Shown here in pieces: positions 55,755 to 64,000 of a DNA stretch of 64,000 nt (position 1 is the stretch's first letter; each line of letters starts with the position of its first letter). The notes under the pieces were generated by a model, which was not told the origin of the DNA, searched no databases, and saw only the letters and a program-made list of their open reading frames with translations. The position numbers and the translations under genes are program-made. Source of the DNA: Cololabis saira (lineage: Eukaryota; Chordata; Actinopteri; Beloniformes; Belonidae); the NCBI RefSeq assembly GCF_033807715.1, contig NC_084599.1:558001-622000 (forward strand), read 5' to 3'.

Positions 55755-56263
55755 TGTGGAGAGGTTGGAGTTTGTTTGATTGAGTGTGTGGACAGGTGTC
55801 TTTTATACAGGTAACGAGTTCAAACAGGTGCAGTTAATACAGGTAATGAGTGGAGAACAGAAGGGCTTCTTAAAGAAGAACTAACAGGTCTGTGAGAGCC
55901 GGAAGTCTTACTGGTTGACAGGTGATCAAATACTTATGTCATGCAATAAAATGCAAATTAATTACTTAAAAATCATACAATGTGATTTTCTGGATTTCTG
56001 GAGTACCTATGATAAAAAATTACAGACTTCTACATGCTTTGCAAGTGGGAAAACCTGCAAAATCGGCAGTGTATCAAATACTTGTTCTCCCCACTATATA
56101 TATATCTCCAGTACTCTAGTTGTAAAAAAAAAATCAGGGGGGATGGTGGATTTTATCATATGAGGACAGATAATTTGTGCTGATTACAAATATACAAATA
56201 ATAGCACTGACCAAAACACCTGCAGAAATACTTCAGGAATGACATAGCAGCAGTTAAATGCAT

Positions 56264-56456
56264 CACTGGAAAAATCAACAATTTTCACCTGTTTCAAGTA
56301 GATTTTCACTTAAAATAAGTAGAAAAATCTGCTCGTGGAACAAGATTTTATTGCTTGTAATGAGAAGATAAATCTCAGATTTTTCCTTTTTACTTATTTC
56401 AAGTGAAAATTTACTTGAAATAGGTGAAAATTGTCAAATAAGTAATTTTTCTGGTG
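56264..56456. mobile_element. CACTA-like MITE, 193 bp
   Basis: The left end CACTGGAAAAAT and the inverted right end CACCAGAAAAAT enclose long inverted arms (TTTTCACCTGTTTCAAGTAG against its mirror TTTTCACCTATTTCAAGTAA, then TTTTCACTT-AAATAAGTA). The whole piece folds into a hairpin. No coding sequence. The CACTG-type end suggests the same superfamily as the 5.6-13.6 kb element, but the ends are not the same family. Confidence 0.7.
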
Positions 56457-56559
56457 TTATTTTTCTCTTGATGACTAAATGTTGAAATAGCAGTAAAACC
56501 ACATTCATTGATGAAATGACATAAGAGATGGAAAGGGGGGGTGATTTTGATGTATATGT

Positions 56560-56566
56560 ATGTATG

Positions 56567-56641
<75 letters not shown>
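56560..56641. repeat. (TA)n microsatellite
   Basis: TATG units grading into about 35 TA copies. The Tyr-Ile open frames on both strands are translated repeat. Confidence 0.97.
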
Positions 56642-56643
<2 letters not shown>

Positions 56644-56644
56644 T

Positions 56645-57475
56645 GGATTCTGGAGCCCCAGAAGCAGCGCTGCTGCACTGTCGGTACATCAAAGCTGTCA
56701 CAATTTTAATAAATGTATTAAAATGAACATATTAGTCTATTGAATTTCATTTTATTATTAACAAAGTTCTTCTCCTCTCTGTCGAGTCGCTCTCTCTGCA
56801 GCACCTATTTCAGCTCCCGGACAAATTCTCTGTCAAAACATAGCAATGAAAAGTAGTTATTTCATGAAAATACAACGAACTCCCGATATATAACGTTGTC
56901 ATAACACTTAAATCACTTTTATTTACCTAGCAAGCATGCTAAGATAACTAACAGAAACCTAACGTACTATTAAAAACCTAACTTAAATCCTTTTTGGGCG
57001 GCATTTGGCCGCCACTGAAGAGGCTTCGTCGGCGGATCACCAGATTATCAGCGCCTCAGTGTCTGCTCTGTCTCTAATAACAACAAATATTTTAAGTTAT
57101 ATGTTGTTTTCTTCTTGACAGCTTTCTATCGTACTTTAACCGACTTAACATTATGTTATTGCTTTGTATTAACGTTATTAGGACAAATATGCCAAGTTCT
57201 ACATTCATTAGAAATAGGCAACGTAGCTTTGTCACAATTTTTAATCGTTGTCCTTACACTAAATTGAATTTAAAAAGTTATATAATAACGTTATTTACTT
57301 AGGTCTGGTCGCCGCTGTTTTGTATTGCACTTGTTTTCTCAATAAAGCTTTGAAAAAAAAAAAAAGCGCTTCCCAGAGCTTCCGGTTTTCCCTTGTTTTT
57401 GAGTGAATACAGACTACCGCTGCCTGCTGGTATGGAGGGGAATTACCTCTCACACATGCGCAGAACGTACGTGCT
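56645..57475. other. No recognisable gene
   Basis: AT-rich, with an A run at 57351-57365 preceded by AATAAAGCTTTG at 57340. This could be the 3' end of a retroposed transcript, but no open frame upstream is recognisable. Confidence 0.4.
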
Positions 57476-57477
57476 AG

Positions 57478-57613
57478 TCAGGCCGTCGGGTGTCGTATTT
57501 GTAGTGTGTTCAAAGAGCCCGACCCAGCCCGACCCAGCCTGACACAAGCGACGCGAGGCGACACAGCAGTCGGCCGAGAGTGGGCGACGTTGGGTTGGTG
57601 TGTCCTCGGCTTT
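57478..57613. repeat. Possible half of a CpG-rich MITE
   Basis: GGCCGTCGGGTGTCG and CGACACAGCAGTCGGCCGA lead to TTGGTGTGTCCTCGGCTTTA. This end resembles the inverted AAGGCCCTGACACACCAAGC at 48148. The two could be halves of one MITE family or of one copy separated by later insertions. Confidence 0.35.
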
Positions 57614-57859
57614 AGAGAACTAGCTACTATGTGTTGGGTGCAGGGGGCCACAGTGTCCATTGAATTACCCGTCAGGTTGCCTGTATTTCATGTTAGTAGC
57701 TTCCTGTCAGGTCCTACCCATTTCCATATAAAAGAAGTCAAGCAACATTTTGCTGCAGACTCAACTATCCAGCCTGCGTGCTGCACCTTGACTCTCCTGA
57801 TTGCGCATCAGTTAAAATTTACTTTGGTAATCTTGAGCTCACCGATGTTGTAGTTTGTT

Positions 57860-58275
57860 AAGGATCTATACTTTAATTTGTGCAAATGGACAGCAGACTG
57901 GACTGGAGTTTCAACACTGATGCGGTTTATAAGGAAGGACATAACCGACTTTACTTCTTAAGGAAGTTCAGGTCCTTCAGTGTTTGCAGCAAGATGTTGA
58001 ATATCTTCTATAAGTCTGTTGTGGAGAGTTCAATCACATCTGTTGTCTGTTGGGGAGGAGCATCAGAACCAGAGACTTAAATAAACTAAACACACAGATA
58101 AAGAAGGCTGGTTCCGTTCTGGACCCAGTTCTGGAGCCTGTGGAGATGATCGTATGAAGGGGGTACTTCATAAAATGAAGTAGATCATGGACAACCCTGA
58201 ACATCTTCACAACACAGAGATTCAGCTGTCTTCAGATTTCAGTCAGAGGCTTCTTCAGATCCCCGTCCCATAACA
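57860..58275 (+). pseudogene. Rex1/L2-type LINE C-terminal fragment
   Basis: The frame reads LDWSFNTDAVYKEGHNRLYF, LRKFRSFSVCSKMLNIFYKS and VVESSITSVVCWGGA, then decays after a stop at 58078. It matches the LRRLRSF..VVCWSSS block of the 862-2285 element. RT active-site blocks are missing. Confidence 0.75.
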
Positions 58276-58371
58276 AGAAACATAACTAAATAGTTAGCGA
58301 TAACTCGTGGTATGTAGAGCAGTGGCACATGTGTTTTTTAACTAAGCTAGCAAATAGCATTAGCATTATGC

Positions 58372-58620
58372 AGAGGTGGAAAAAGTACAAAAATATTTTT
58401 ACTTAAGTAAAAGTACAAATTTTCTGCTTGAAAATTACTTAAGTAAAAGTAAAAAGTACCCATTAAGAACATTACTTAAGTAAAAGTATAAAAGTACCTC
58501 AACTTAAATATAATAAAGTACCAAAAGTACATGGTGTAAAATGTACTTAAGTACAAAAGTAAAAAGTACAAAGTACAAAGTACAAAATTCAAAGTACAAA
58601 ATTATTTTCAAAAGGATTGC
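58372..58620 (+). mobile_element. hAT-like repeat end with AAGTAAAAGTAC array
   Basis: Starts CAGAGGTGGAAAAAGTAC, the form expected for a hAT-type inverted terminus (CAGNGGTG). Many TACTTAAGTAAAAGTA and AAAAGTACAAAGTAC units follow. The other terminus was not found. Confidence 0.5.
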
Positions 58621-58913
58621 AAAGAAATGAAGAATCCAAGAATTTGCTTACAACTCTAAATAATGGTGATATTATTCTGACCCCTTTAGCGTTTGTTTCC
58701 ATTACCCCATTTTAATTTCTCCCTTTGCTCATCACTGCTGCTGTACCCCAGTGGCCCCGCTGACAGGTCCACCCCCAGCCTGTATATGCAGTGACAACAT
58801 TAAGCAACCCCAGCTGATAAAGGATGAGACTTTTGAACTTTTAAATGCCAAAACCTCCTTAGAAGTGGTGGAATCAAAGAATGGTGCGCATGGACACGCG
58901 TCGGCTGCCGCTC

Positions 58914-59008
58914 AAGGCTGATTTATGGTTCCGCGTTACACCAACGCAGGGCCCGTACCCTACGGCGAGGCTCTGCGTCGATTTAACGCGGAACCATAAT
59001 TCAGGCTT
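58914..59008. mobile_element. Short Harbinger-like MITE, 95 bp
   Basis: Near-palindromic: AAGGCTGATTTATGGTTCCG CG.. on the left and inverted AAGCCTGAATTATGGTTCCG on the right, with an inner ACCAACGCAGGG / CTCTGCGTCGATT region. It is the same family as 43733-44243, reduced to little more than its ends. Confidence 0.7.
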
Positions 59009-59014
59009 CAGTCC

Positions 59015-59460
59015 TCATCGGTACTCGATGCGACGGCGGTTCGTCCGGCCTTCCTTATGCTCCGTTCCAGGACCCAGTCTCCAGGTTCCACTAGTTGATC
59101 TTCTTGTGGATCGATAGGCGTATCGGACTCGTCATTCAAATGTATTTGTTTTTCCAGCATCTCTCTCATGTAATCAGATAAAATCTGTTTCTTCCTCAGT
59201 TTCCCACTGGTGACAACGTCTGTTGTATTAGATGCTTATATAAATAAATAACATTGAATTGTTTAAAGGCCGGGAGCTTATATGGCCTGCCGAATAACAT
59301 CTCGTACGGCGTACTTAAACGGTGATGTTTAAAGTACATTTTTACTAGATCCAAACATTCAACCCAACTTCGACCGGTTTCTTCCATACATTTTTTCAGT
59401 CGATTTTTAATGGTGCCGTTTGTCCTTTCAACCTTTTAGTATAGATTAAAGCCATAGGTT
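59015..59460 (-). pseudogene. Endogenous retroviral pol relic (integrase C-terminal half)
   Basis: On the minus strand the frame reads KVERTNGTIKNRL, SWVECLDLVKMYF and STPYEMLFGRPYKLP. After a frame change it reads QLVEPGDWVL. This is the order of the end of a retroviral integrase core and its C-terminal domain, most like gamma/epsilon-type fish retroviruses. The catalytic core upstream, RT, gag and LTRs were not recognised nearby. Frame breaks and a MITE at its downstream edge show it is a dead fragment. Confidence 0.65.
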
Positions 59461-59469
59461 GTAAATACT

Positions 59470-60110
59470 TTTCCCATTTTGGTCTATCATCCCTCCTGTT
59501 TGAGACATGAGGCCAAAGATCCTCTATACAAGATAGCGCATTACCGTTACTGCCAATGGTATGAAATGGTATCCACTTCCTGTCTCCTAAGTGGGCGTGT
59601 CGCCCCTCTCCCCACATCGTTTTGGAACATACAACACTAGATACAGTCAACAGCTTCCTTAGCACTTCTATTCACGGAAGCCTGTTCTCCGTGTTTCATC
59701 CGTAGTCTCTTTTAAAATCAATTACTAACCACCTCTGAGGTATACCAGGGGCAAGACGATGTGATTAGGCGGAGCTCAAAACTTGGGAAAATTGGATAAT
59801 TCCACTTTGATTTGGGTCTGCGATGCCACAGTTCCCCTTGGATCACAAAGCTCACCGAGCGAGTAGTCATCAGACTTAAGCCGCTCAAACAAAACAAAAC
59901 AAGTATCTTTCTTGAACAGAACCCTGTCCTGTTTAACTTAAAATTGTATACATTTATATAAAACAATAGAAAGAAAGAAGAACATCCATAATACTGCACA
60001 TTCTATGGTGCAATAACAAATGTGCAACCAGAAAGTCTGTAGAAAACTTTATCTATATCTGTGCCTCAAAAGACATGACTGTAGGCTGCAGTTATAATAA
60101 AACTAAAAAA
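59470..60110. other. Unassigned sequence
   Basis: Minus-strand open frames at 59665-59396 and 59999-59718 have no domain I recognise. They may belong to the same retroviral relic, but I cannot show it. Confidence 0.35.
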
Positions 60111-60896
60111 AAAAACAACAAAAACTTATGAACAGTTCAATGCCATTTTCCATTGGCATTTTATGACTATTCTTTGACTCTCACAGTAATACGGGACGAA
60201 GCGCGTCTCATTTTTCTCCTGGACTCTGAGCCAAGAGAGACTGGCATGCAAACTTTTAGTACTCTGTCTCACACCTGATGGACAGCACAATGCGAGCCTT
60301 GCAGCTTTATTCTGAGCAATTTGAAGATTAGAGAGGTCTTTTTTGGCTGCACTCGACCAAATTGGTGAGCAGTAATCAAGGTGAGATAACACTAGTGCTT
60401 GGATCACCAGGGGCCTCATGTACAAAGACTTGCGTGGATTTCCTACTGAAACATGGCGTACGCTTAAATCCAGAAAACGTCCTACGCACAAAAAAATCCA
60501 GATGTATGAAACTGTGCGTAGACATGAATCCAAGCACATTTCCTTTGTACATCCCAATCAACGTGGAATTGAGCGTACATGTAGGAGTACCAGACTCCTC
60601 CCTGTCCACGCCTCCATTTAAATATGCAAATGTATTTAACTAGGCCCTCGAGGGCCGGTTTCCCTGTTTAATTGCACCATGATACAAGGAGCTGTGTCAT
60701 CAACAGAACTATCCAGACTTTGATGACGAGCTGGTGATGATCATTAATTAGAATCAGGTGTGTTAAAGCAGTGAAACATCTAAACATGCAGGACACCGGC
60801 CCTTCTGGGATTCAGTTTGACACCTGTGACATATTTTTTTATTTTTATTTAATATTCTTTATTTCATTCAAAAAAATAAAATAATTCAATACAAAT

Positions 60897-60934
60897 ACAA
60901 ATGTTCTTAACTCGTAAGAGTTAAGAACATTTGT
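60897..60934. repeat. Perfect 17-bp hairpin
   Basis: ACAAATGTTCTTAACTC, loop GTAA, then GAGTTAAGAACATTTGT. It is followed by two tandem GTTAAGCAAGCAGAAAGA units. It lies within the CAG-flanked TIR element. Confidence 0.95.
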
Positions 60935-60979
60935 TAAGCAAGCAGAAAGAGTTAAGCAAGCAGAAAGAAGAAGAATCTT

Positions 60980-61177
60980 TTTTTTTTTAAGGTTTTTGGG
61001 CTCTAGTGGCCCTATATTGTAGATGCAGACTGGAAAGGGGTAAAGAGAGAGAACGGGGAAGACACGCAGCAAAGGTGCGCGGGCTGGATTCGAACCCGCG
61101 ACCGCTGCAGGAGGAGGACTGTAGCCTCAGTATATGGCCCGCTGCTTAACCCACTGCGCCACCGAGCGGCCAGAAAT
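60980..61177 (-). mobile_element. tRNA-derived SINE with 12-bp target duplication
   Basis: Flanked by AAGAAGAATCTT (60968-60979 and 61178-61189). The minus strand has GGTGGCGCAGTGGGTTAAGC (A box) and GCGGGTTCGAATCCAGC (perfect B box), a pyrimidine-rich body, GGGCCACTAGAGCCC and an A-rich tail. The head is tRNA-like, but the body, tail and duplication show it is a retroposed SINE, not a tRNA gene. Confidence 0.85.
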
Positions 61178-63592
61178 AAGAAGAATCTTATCTGACCTGC
61201 CCCTTTTTCCAAGAAATAACTTCACAAATAACATAAATTAATCATATAATCTGTACATTAATGGAATGAAAATGCTTCCTGTTAACTACACATATTCATC
61301 CAGTGATGGTGCTTTTATAGCAATGTGTGTGCAGTCGATAGCTCCGATTACATTAGGAAAACCGGCTAAATATTATTTCTCTTCTTACTGCGTCATTGGC
61401 GATATCTTCTAACACTGCCAAAGCTGCCATTGTTGTTAACGGTATTTCTGCACCACTTTCCGCATGCTTTTATATCCACTCGTGTAATTGCAGACAGGTG
61501 AATGTGTTGTTTTGTTCATCAGTGTGTCTCTGATGTGCACATCACTCTGAGGGCTACTTGTTTTCACATTATTAACAGTTTCCCAGCATCACCACTAAGT
61601 GTCGCCAAAGGACCAATAGCTGTGGAAACGTGCGTACGCCAGCCATGAAGTTGGCGTCGGGCACCGCACATTTCCACGGTCATTTCACTCTTGATTCATC
61701 TGAACGTTTGCGTGGAAAAGGGCGTACGCCATGTTTTTGTGCGTACGCACGCTTTGTACATGAGGCCCCAGCACTCTAGCGGCAGGAGTAAGAAAACCAG
61801 AACATCTTCTGATACATGCTACACCTTTACCCATTTTCTTGACCACATTCTCAATATGTTTTTCCCAAGACAGCCGCTCATCAAGTGTGACACCGAGCAA
61901 TTTAGCCTCTATATAAGACCAACTGGTTGTCATTATTAGTAGCCTGTTTGGCCCCAAACATGATGCTTTTAGTCTTTGCCACATTCAAAACCAATTTATT
62001 CTCGCATATCCATTGAAGTATTAGTTGTAGTTCTGATTGAACTGTGTTCCTTAACTCTGTCATATTATTTGATGCATAATATATAGTTGTATCATCTGCA
62101 AAAAGTGTAGCACTGCACTTGTCCAAAGCATTAGGGCATGTCATTAGTGAAAGTTGCGAAGAGTAACGGCCCAAGGCAACTCCCCTGGGGCATGCCGCAC
62201 TGCACATACTTCGGGGAGGAAAAACTTCCATTGAAAAATACAGACTGCGTCCTATTGGACAAGTAGCTATTCATCCATTTAATTGCTGTTGGACAAATAA
62301 TAGGTTTTGCTAATAATATTTCATGGTCAACAATATCAAGTGCTGCGCTAAAGTAAATCAAAACAGCTCCAACCATCATTTTCCTGTCAATATACGCTGA
62401 AAAATGATCAATCATTTCTGTCAGTGCAGTACAGGTAGAGTGGTCTGCCTTATACGCATGCTGACAATCAGAATTCAATCCATTCAAAAAGAAGTAGTGA
62501 CGAATTTGTTCAAAGACAACTTGCTGTTAGCAGCCGAGAAACTATCCTGTTTGTTTTTAGGAAGAGGTACGACCTTGGCAGATTTCCAAGTCTGTGAGAA
62601 TAGCCCCTGCTTCAGACTCAAATTAAAAATGTGGCAAATTGGCAAGGAAATTATATTTGAAACAACTTTAAGTAGCATTCCATCCAAATTATCCATACCG
62701 GCTGATTTACTATTATTTAGCCCAGCAAGTAGTTTTTCCACCTTTTCAATTTCTATAGGTTGAAACTCAAAACTGCATTGTTTGTTGCTCATTATATAAT
62801 TAGCAATTATTTGAGAAGACATACCGTTTTGACGAGGGGAGCCAATTTCCTTTCTTAACTTATCAACTTTGTCGACAAAATACTCATTGAAATGGTTTGC
62901 AATGTCCTTTGGTTTTGTTAAGAAAATTCCTTTGGCATCAATGAAAGAAGGTATGTTAGTTTTAGCTCTACCCATGATTTCATTCAGGGTTTTCCAAAGT
63001 TTGCTGCTGTCATTCTTCCTTTCCTGAATCATGTTTTGATAGTATATTTTTTTCATTTTTCTGTTAAGATTTGTAACTTTATTTCTCATTACACGATACA
63101 TTTTCCACTTTTCAGTTTCTTTAGAGTCAATTGCGGCTTTCTTCAGCTCATCTCTTTTATGCATGCACTCCCTGAGTTCTCCATCAATCCATGGTGCCTT
63201 ATTAGATCTTACTGTGAACCTTAATGCAGCATGTTTGTCGGCCACAGAGATAAATAGTTCAGTAAATAAATTTAGGGCTTTACCCACCTCATTTAACATT
63301 AACACTTGGTTCCACCCAACATTCCTTATATCCTGAGCAAAATCATTTTTACAAAATGCTTTATATGACCTCTTATACAGTATTTTAGTCCCAGCCTTAA
63401 GAATCTTGCTTTTTCTTACTATGGCCACAATATTATGGTCACTAAAACCTATAGGAGCAGATACTGCTTTGGAGCATAATTCACTGTTATTAGTAAATAT
63501 GTGGTCAATACAGGTTGCAGATGTTTGGCCAGCATTATTACAATAAACCCTTGTTGGCTTGTTCACCATCTGAATTAAATTACAAATGTTCA

Positions 63593-64000
63593 GCGGCGAC
63601 CGGGTTCAGGTCACTGTTCTACAAAAGGGAGGGCGCCACTGTTCCAGGTGTTAAAACGGGGAAGGATGGAGGTCACGTGCAGTGAGTAACGACAGTGAAT
63701 TGGTTCGCAGGGCCTGCTGACACGAAGTGCGTCTCGCTGGTGGTTAGCAGCGGCTTCCAGAACCTCGTTCTCTTTCCTTCCAGGCTTCCAAGCTCTTCCA
63801 CAGACTTCTCCGTGATCTACAAATGCTACATGCTCGTCAACACAGAGACAAGGAGAGCCAAGGAAAAGACCCGCTCTTCACCTGGACCCCCTGTTGAGCG
63901 TAACCATCGAGCTCTCGCTCACCCAACCTCGCTCTCTCCGTCTGTGTTCATCGCAGGAGAAACGTTGACTGTCCCTATGCTTTCTAAGGACTACGCCTCA
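63593..64000 (+). other. Unassigned sequence with open frame to the window edge
   Basis: GC-richer than its surroundings. A plausible acceptor CTTTCCTTCCAG (63772-63783) precedes a frame open for about 70 codons to the window edge, with VIYKCYMLVNTETRRAKEK and VFIAGETLTVPML. It could be an exon or another element's coding start. No family recognised. Confidence 0.25.

Larger units (their letters stand above)
48493..56096 (-). mobile_element. Tc1-like transposon split by a 6-kb nested insertion
   Basis: Terminal inverted repeats CAGTGGGGAGAACAAGTATT (48493 onward) and its inverted partner ending AATACTTGTTCTCCCCACTA (56096) are each followed by TTTTGCAGGTTTTCCCACTT and flanked by TA. Minus-strand transposase lies between. 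Subtracting the 48970-54993 insertion leaves 1,580 bp, the normal size for a Tc1 element. TIR arms of roughly 200 bp also share TGCATTTTAGTGCATGACAT-like inner sequence. Confidence 0.9.
60411..61768. mobile_element. Harbinger-like TIR element with CAG target, 1.36 kb
   Basis: Perfect terminal inverted repeats GGGCCTCATGTACAAAG / CTTTGTACATGAGGCCC, flanked by CAG at 60408-60410 and 61769-61771, inside a LINE RT frame. Subterminal GCGTACG words recur (60460, 61635, 61720, 61740). No transposase was found, although 61260-61560 could be a decayed coding region. A SINE has inserted at 60980-61177. The 3-bp target suggests the PIF/Harbinger superfamily. Confidence 0.85.
60113..63592 (-). mobile_element. 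CR1/L2/Jockey-group LINE, split by a TIR element
   Basis: Minus-strand order: the endonuclease end (NICNLIQ, MVNKPTRVY, TCIDHIFTNN, GFSDHNIV), linker (APWIDGELRECMHKRDELKK), RT start (LNNSKSAGMDNLDG, WKSAKVVPLPK), then CQHAYKADHSTCTALTEMID, DIVDHEILL, MPQGSCLGPLLFATFTNDMP, TLFADDTTIYYAS (active site), NVAKTKSIMFG, LLGVTLDERLSW and GFLTPAARVL. After the insertion it continues VIQALVLSHLDYCSPIWSSA and IAQNKAARLALC. Removing 60411-61768 plus one CAG joins the reading frame exactly. Other frame changes near 62490 and 62150 make it inactive. The 5' end is missing. Confidence 0.85.

Noticed and set aside
56411..56743. Tyr-Ile repeat open frames on both strands
   Set aside because: Translation of the (TA)n tract; the same applies to 24353-24562 and 48388-48579.
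48146..57614. One giant MITE with ends at 48146 and 57614
   Set aside because: The ends look alike (GACACACCAAG-type), but the 9.5 kb between them is explained by other elements, and no duplication was found. Two separate remnants are equally likely.
61082..61172. tRNA gene on the minus strand
   Set aside because: Good A and B boxes, but followed by a SINE body and A-rich tail, with 12-bp target duplications on both sides. The same reasoning applies to 52200-52310 and 46530-46605.

Overview
This window looks like vertebrate nuclear DNA, almost certainly from a teleost fish. The reasons are long GT, TA and TGACA microsatellites, spliced introns with GT/AG ends, AATAAA signals, and a dense mixture of fish-type transposable elements: Rex1/L2-type and RTE-type LINEs, a Tc1 element, CACTA/EnSpm-like and Harbinger-like DNA transposons, tRNA-derived SINEs, LTR elements and a retroviral pol relic. 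No conserved single-copy host gene is recognisable. Family names come from recalled protein and terminal motifs, not database searches. Layout: 0.9-2.3 kb holds a 5'-truncated Rex1-like LINE. 5.6-13.6 kb is a CACTA/EnSpm-like transposon of about 8 kb with CACTGTAAAACC-type ends. It carries two plus-strand genes: a C2H2-finger DDE transposase with one frameshift, and a four-exon PB1-like gene of the fish 'SAMD3-like' type with two frameshifts. 14.1-15.6 kb is the 5' half of another Rex1/L2 LINE. It is split by a 642-bp miniature LTR element (LTR, 36 bp, LTR, 36 bp, deleted LTR) with a perfect tRNA-Lys primer-binding site and 5-bp target duplications. 15.6-18.5 kb holds an antisense LTR-like block and the first of five copies of a composite repeat. 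20.4-23.9 kb is a nearly full-length antisense RTE-type LINE with a 13-bp target duplication, itself hit by a Rex1 3' fragment. 24.6-25.2 kb is an antisense pogo/Tigger transposase relic. 25.3-32.7 kb is one antisense Rex1/L2 LINE split by an inverted-repeat element and by a very young 5.6-kb non-coding LTR retrotransposon. That element has two 1,929-bp LTRs that look identical by eye, a tRNA-Met primer-binding site and 4-bp target duplications. 35.8-40.1 kb is an L2-type LINE split by composite-repeat copy 2. 42.3-49 kb holds copy 3, a Harbinger-like MITE, SINEs, LINE 3' pieces and an eight-copy 46-bp minisatellite. 48.5-56.1 kb is a Russian-doll nest: a Tc1 transposon whose 340-codon transposase frame is cut by a 6.0-kb Harbinger-like element bounded by TTA. 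That insert contains a Rex1 tail, composite-repeat copies 4 and 5, and a SINE. 57-64 kb holds LINE fragments, a hAT-like repeat, a second Harbinger-like MITE, a retroviral integrase relic, and an antisense LINE precisely split by a 1.36-kb TIR element that itself contains a SINE. How the pieces relate: almost everything is mobile DNA, and the order of events can be read from split reading frames and target duplications. Only the two genes in the 8-kb CACTA-like unit look like a cooperating gene pair.
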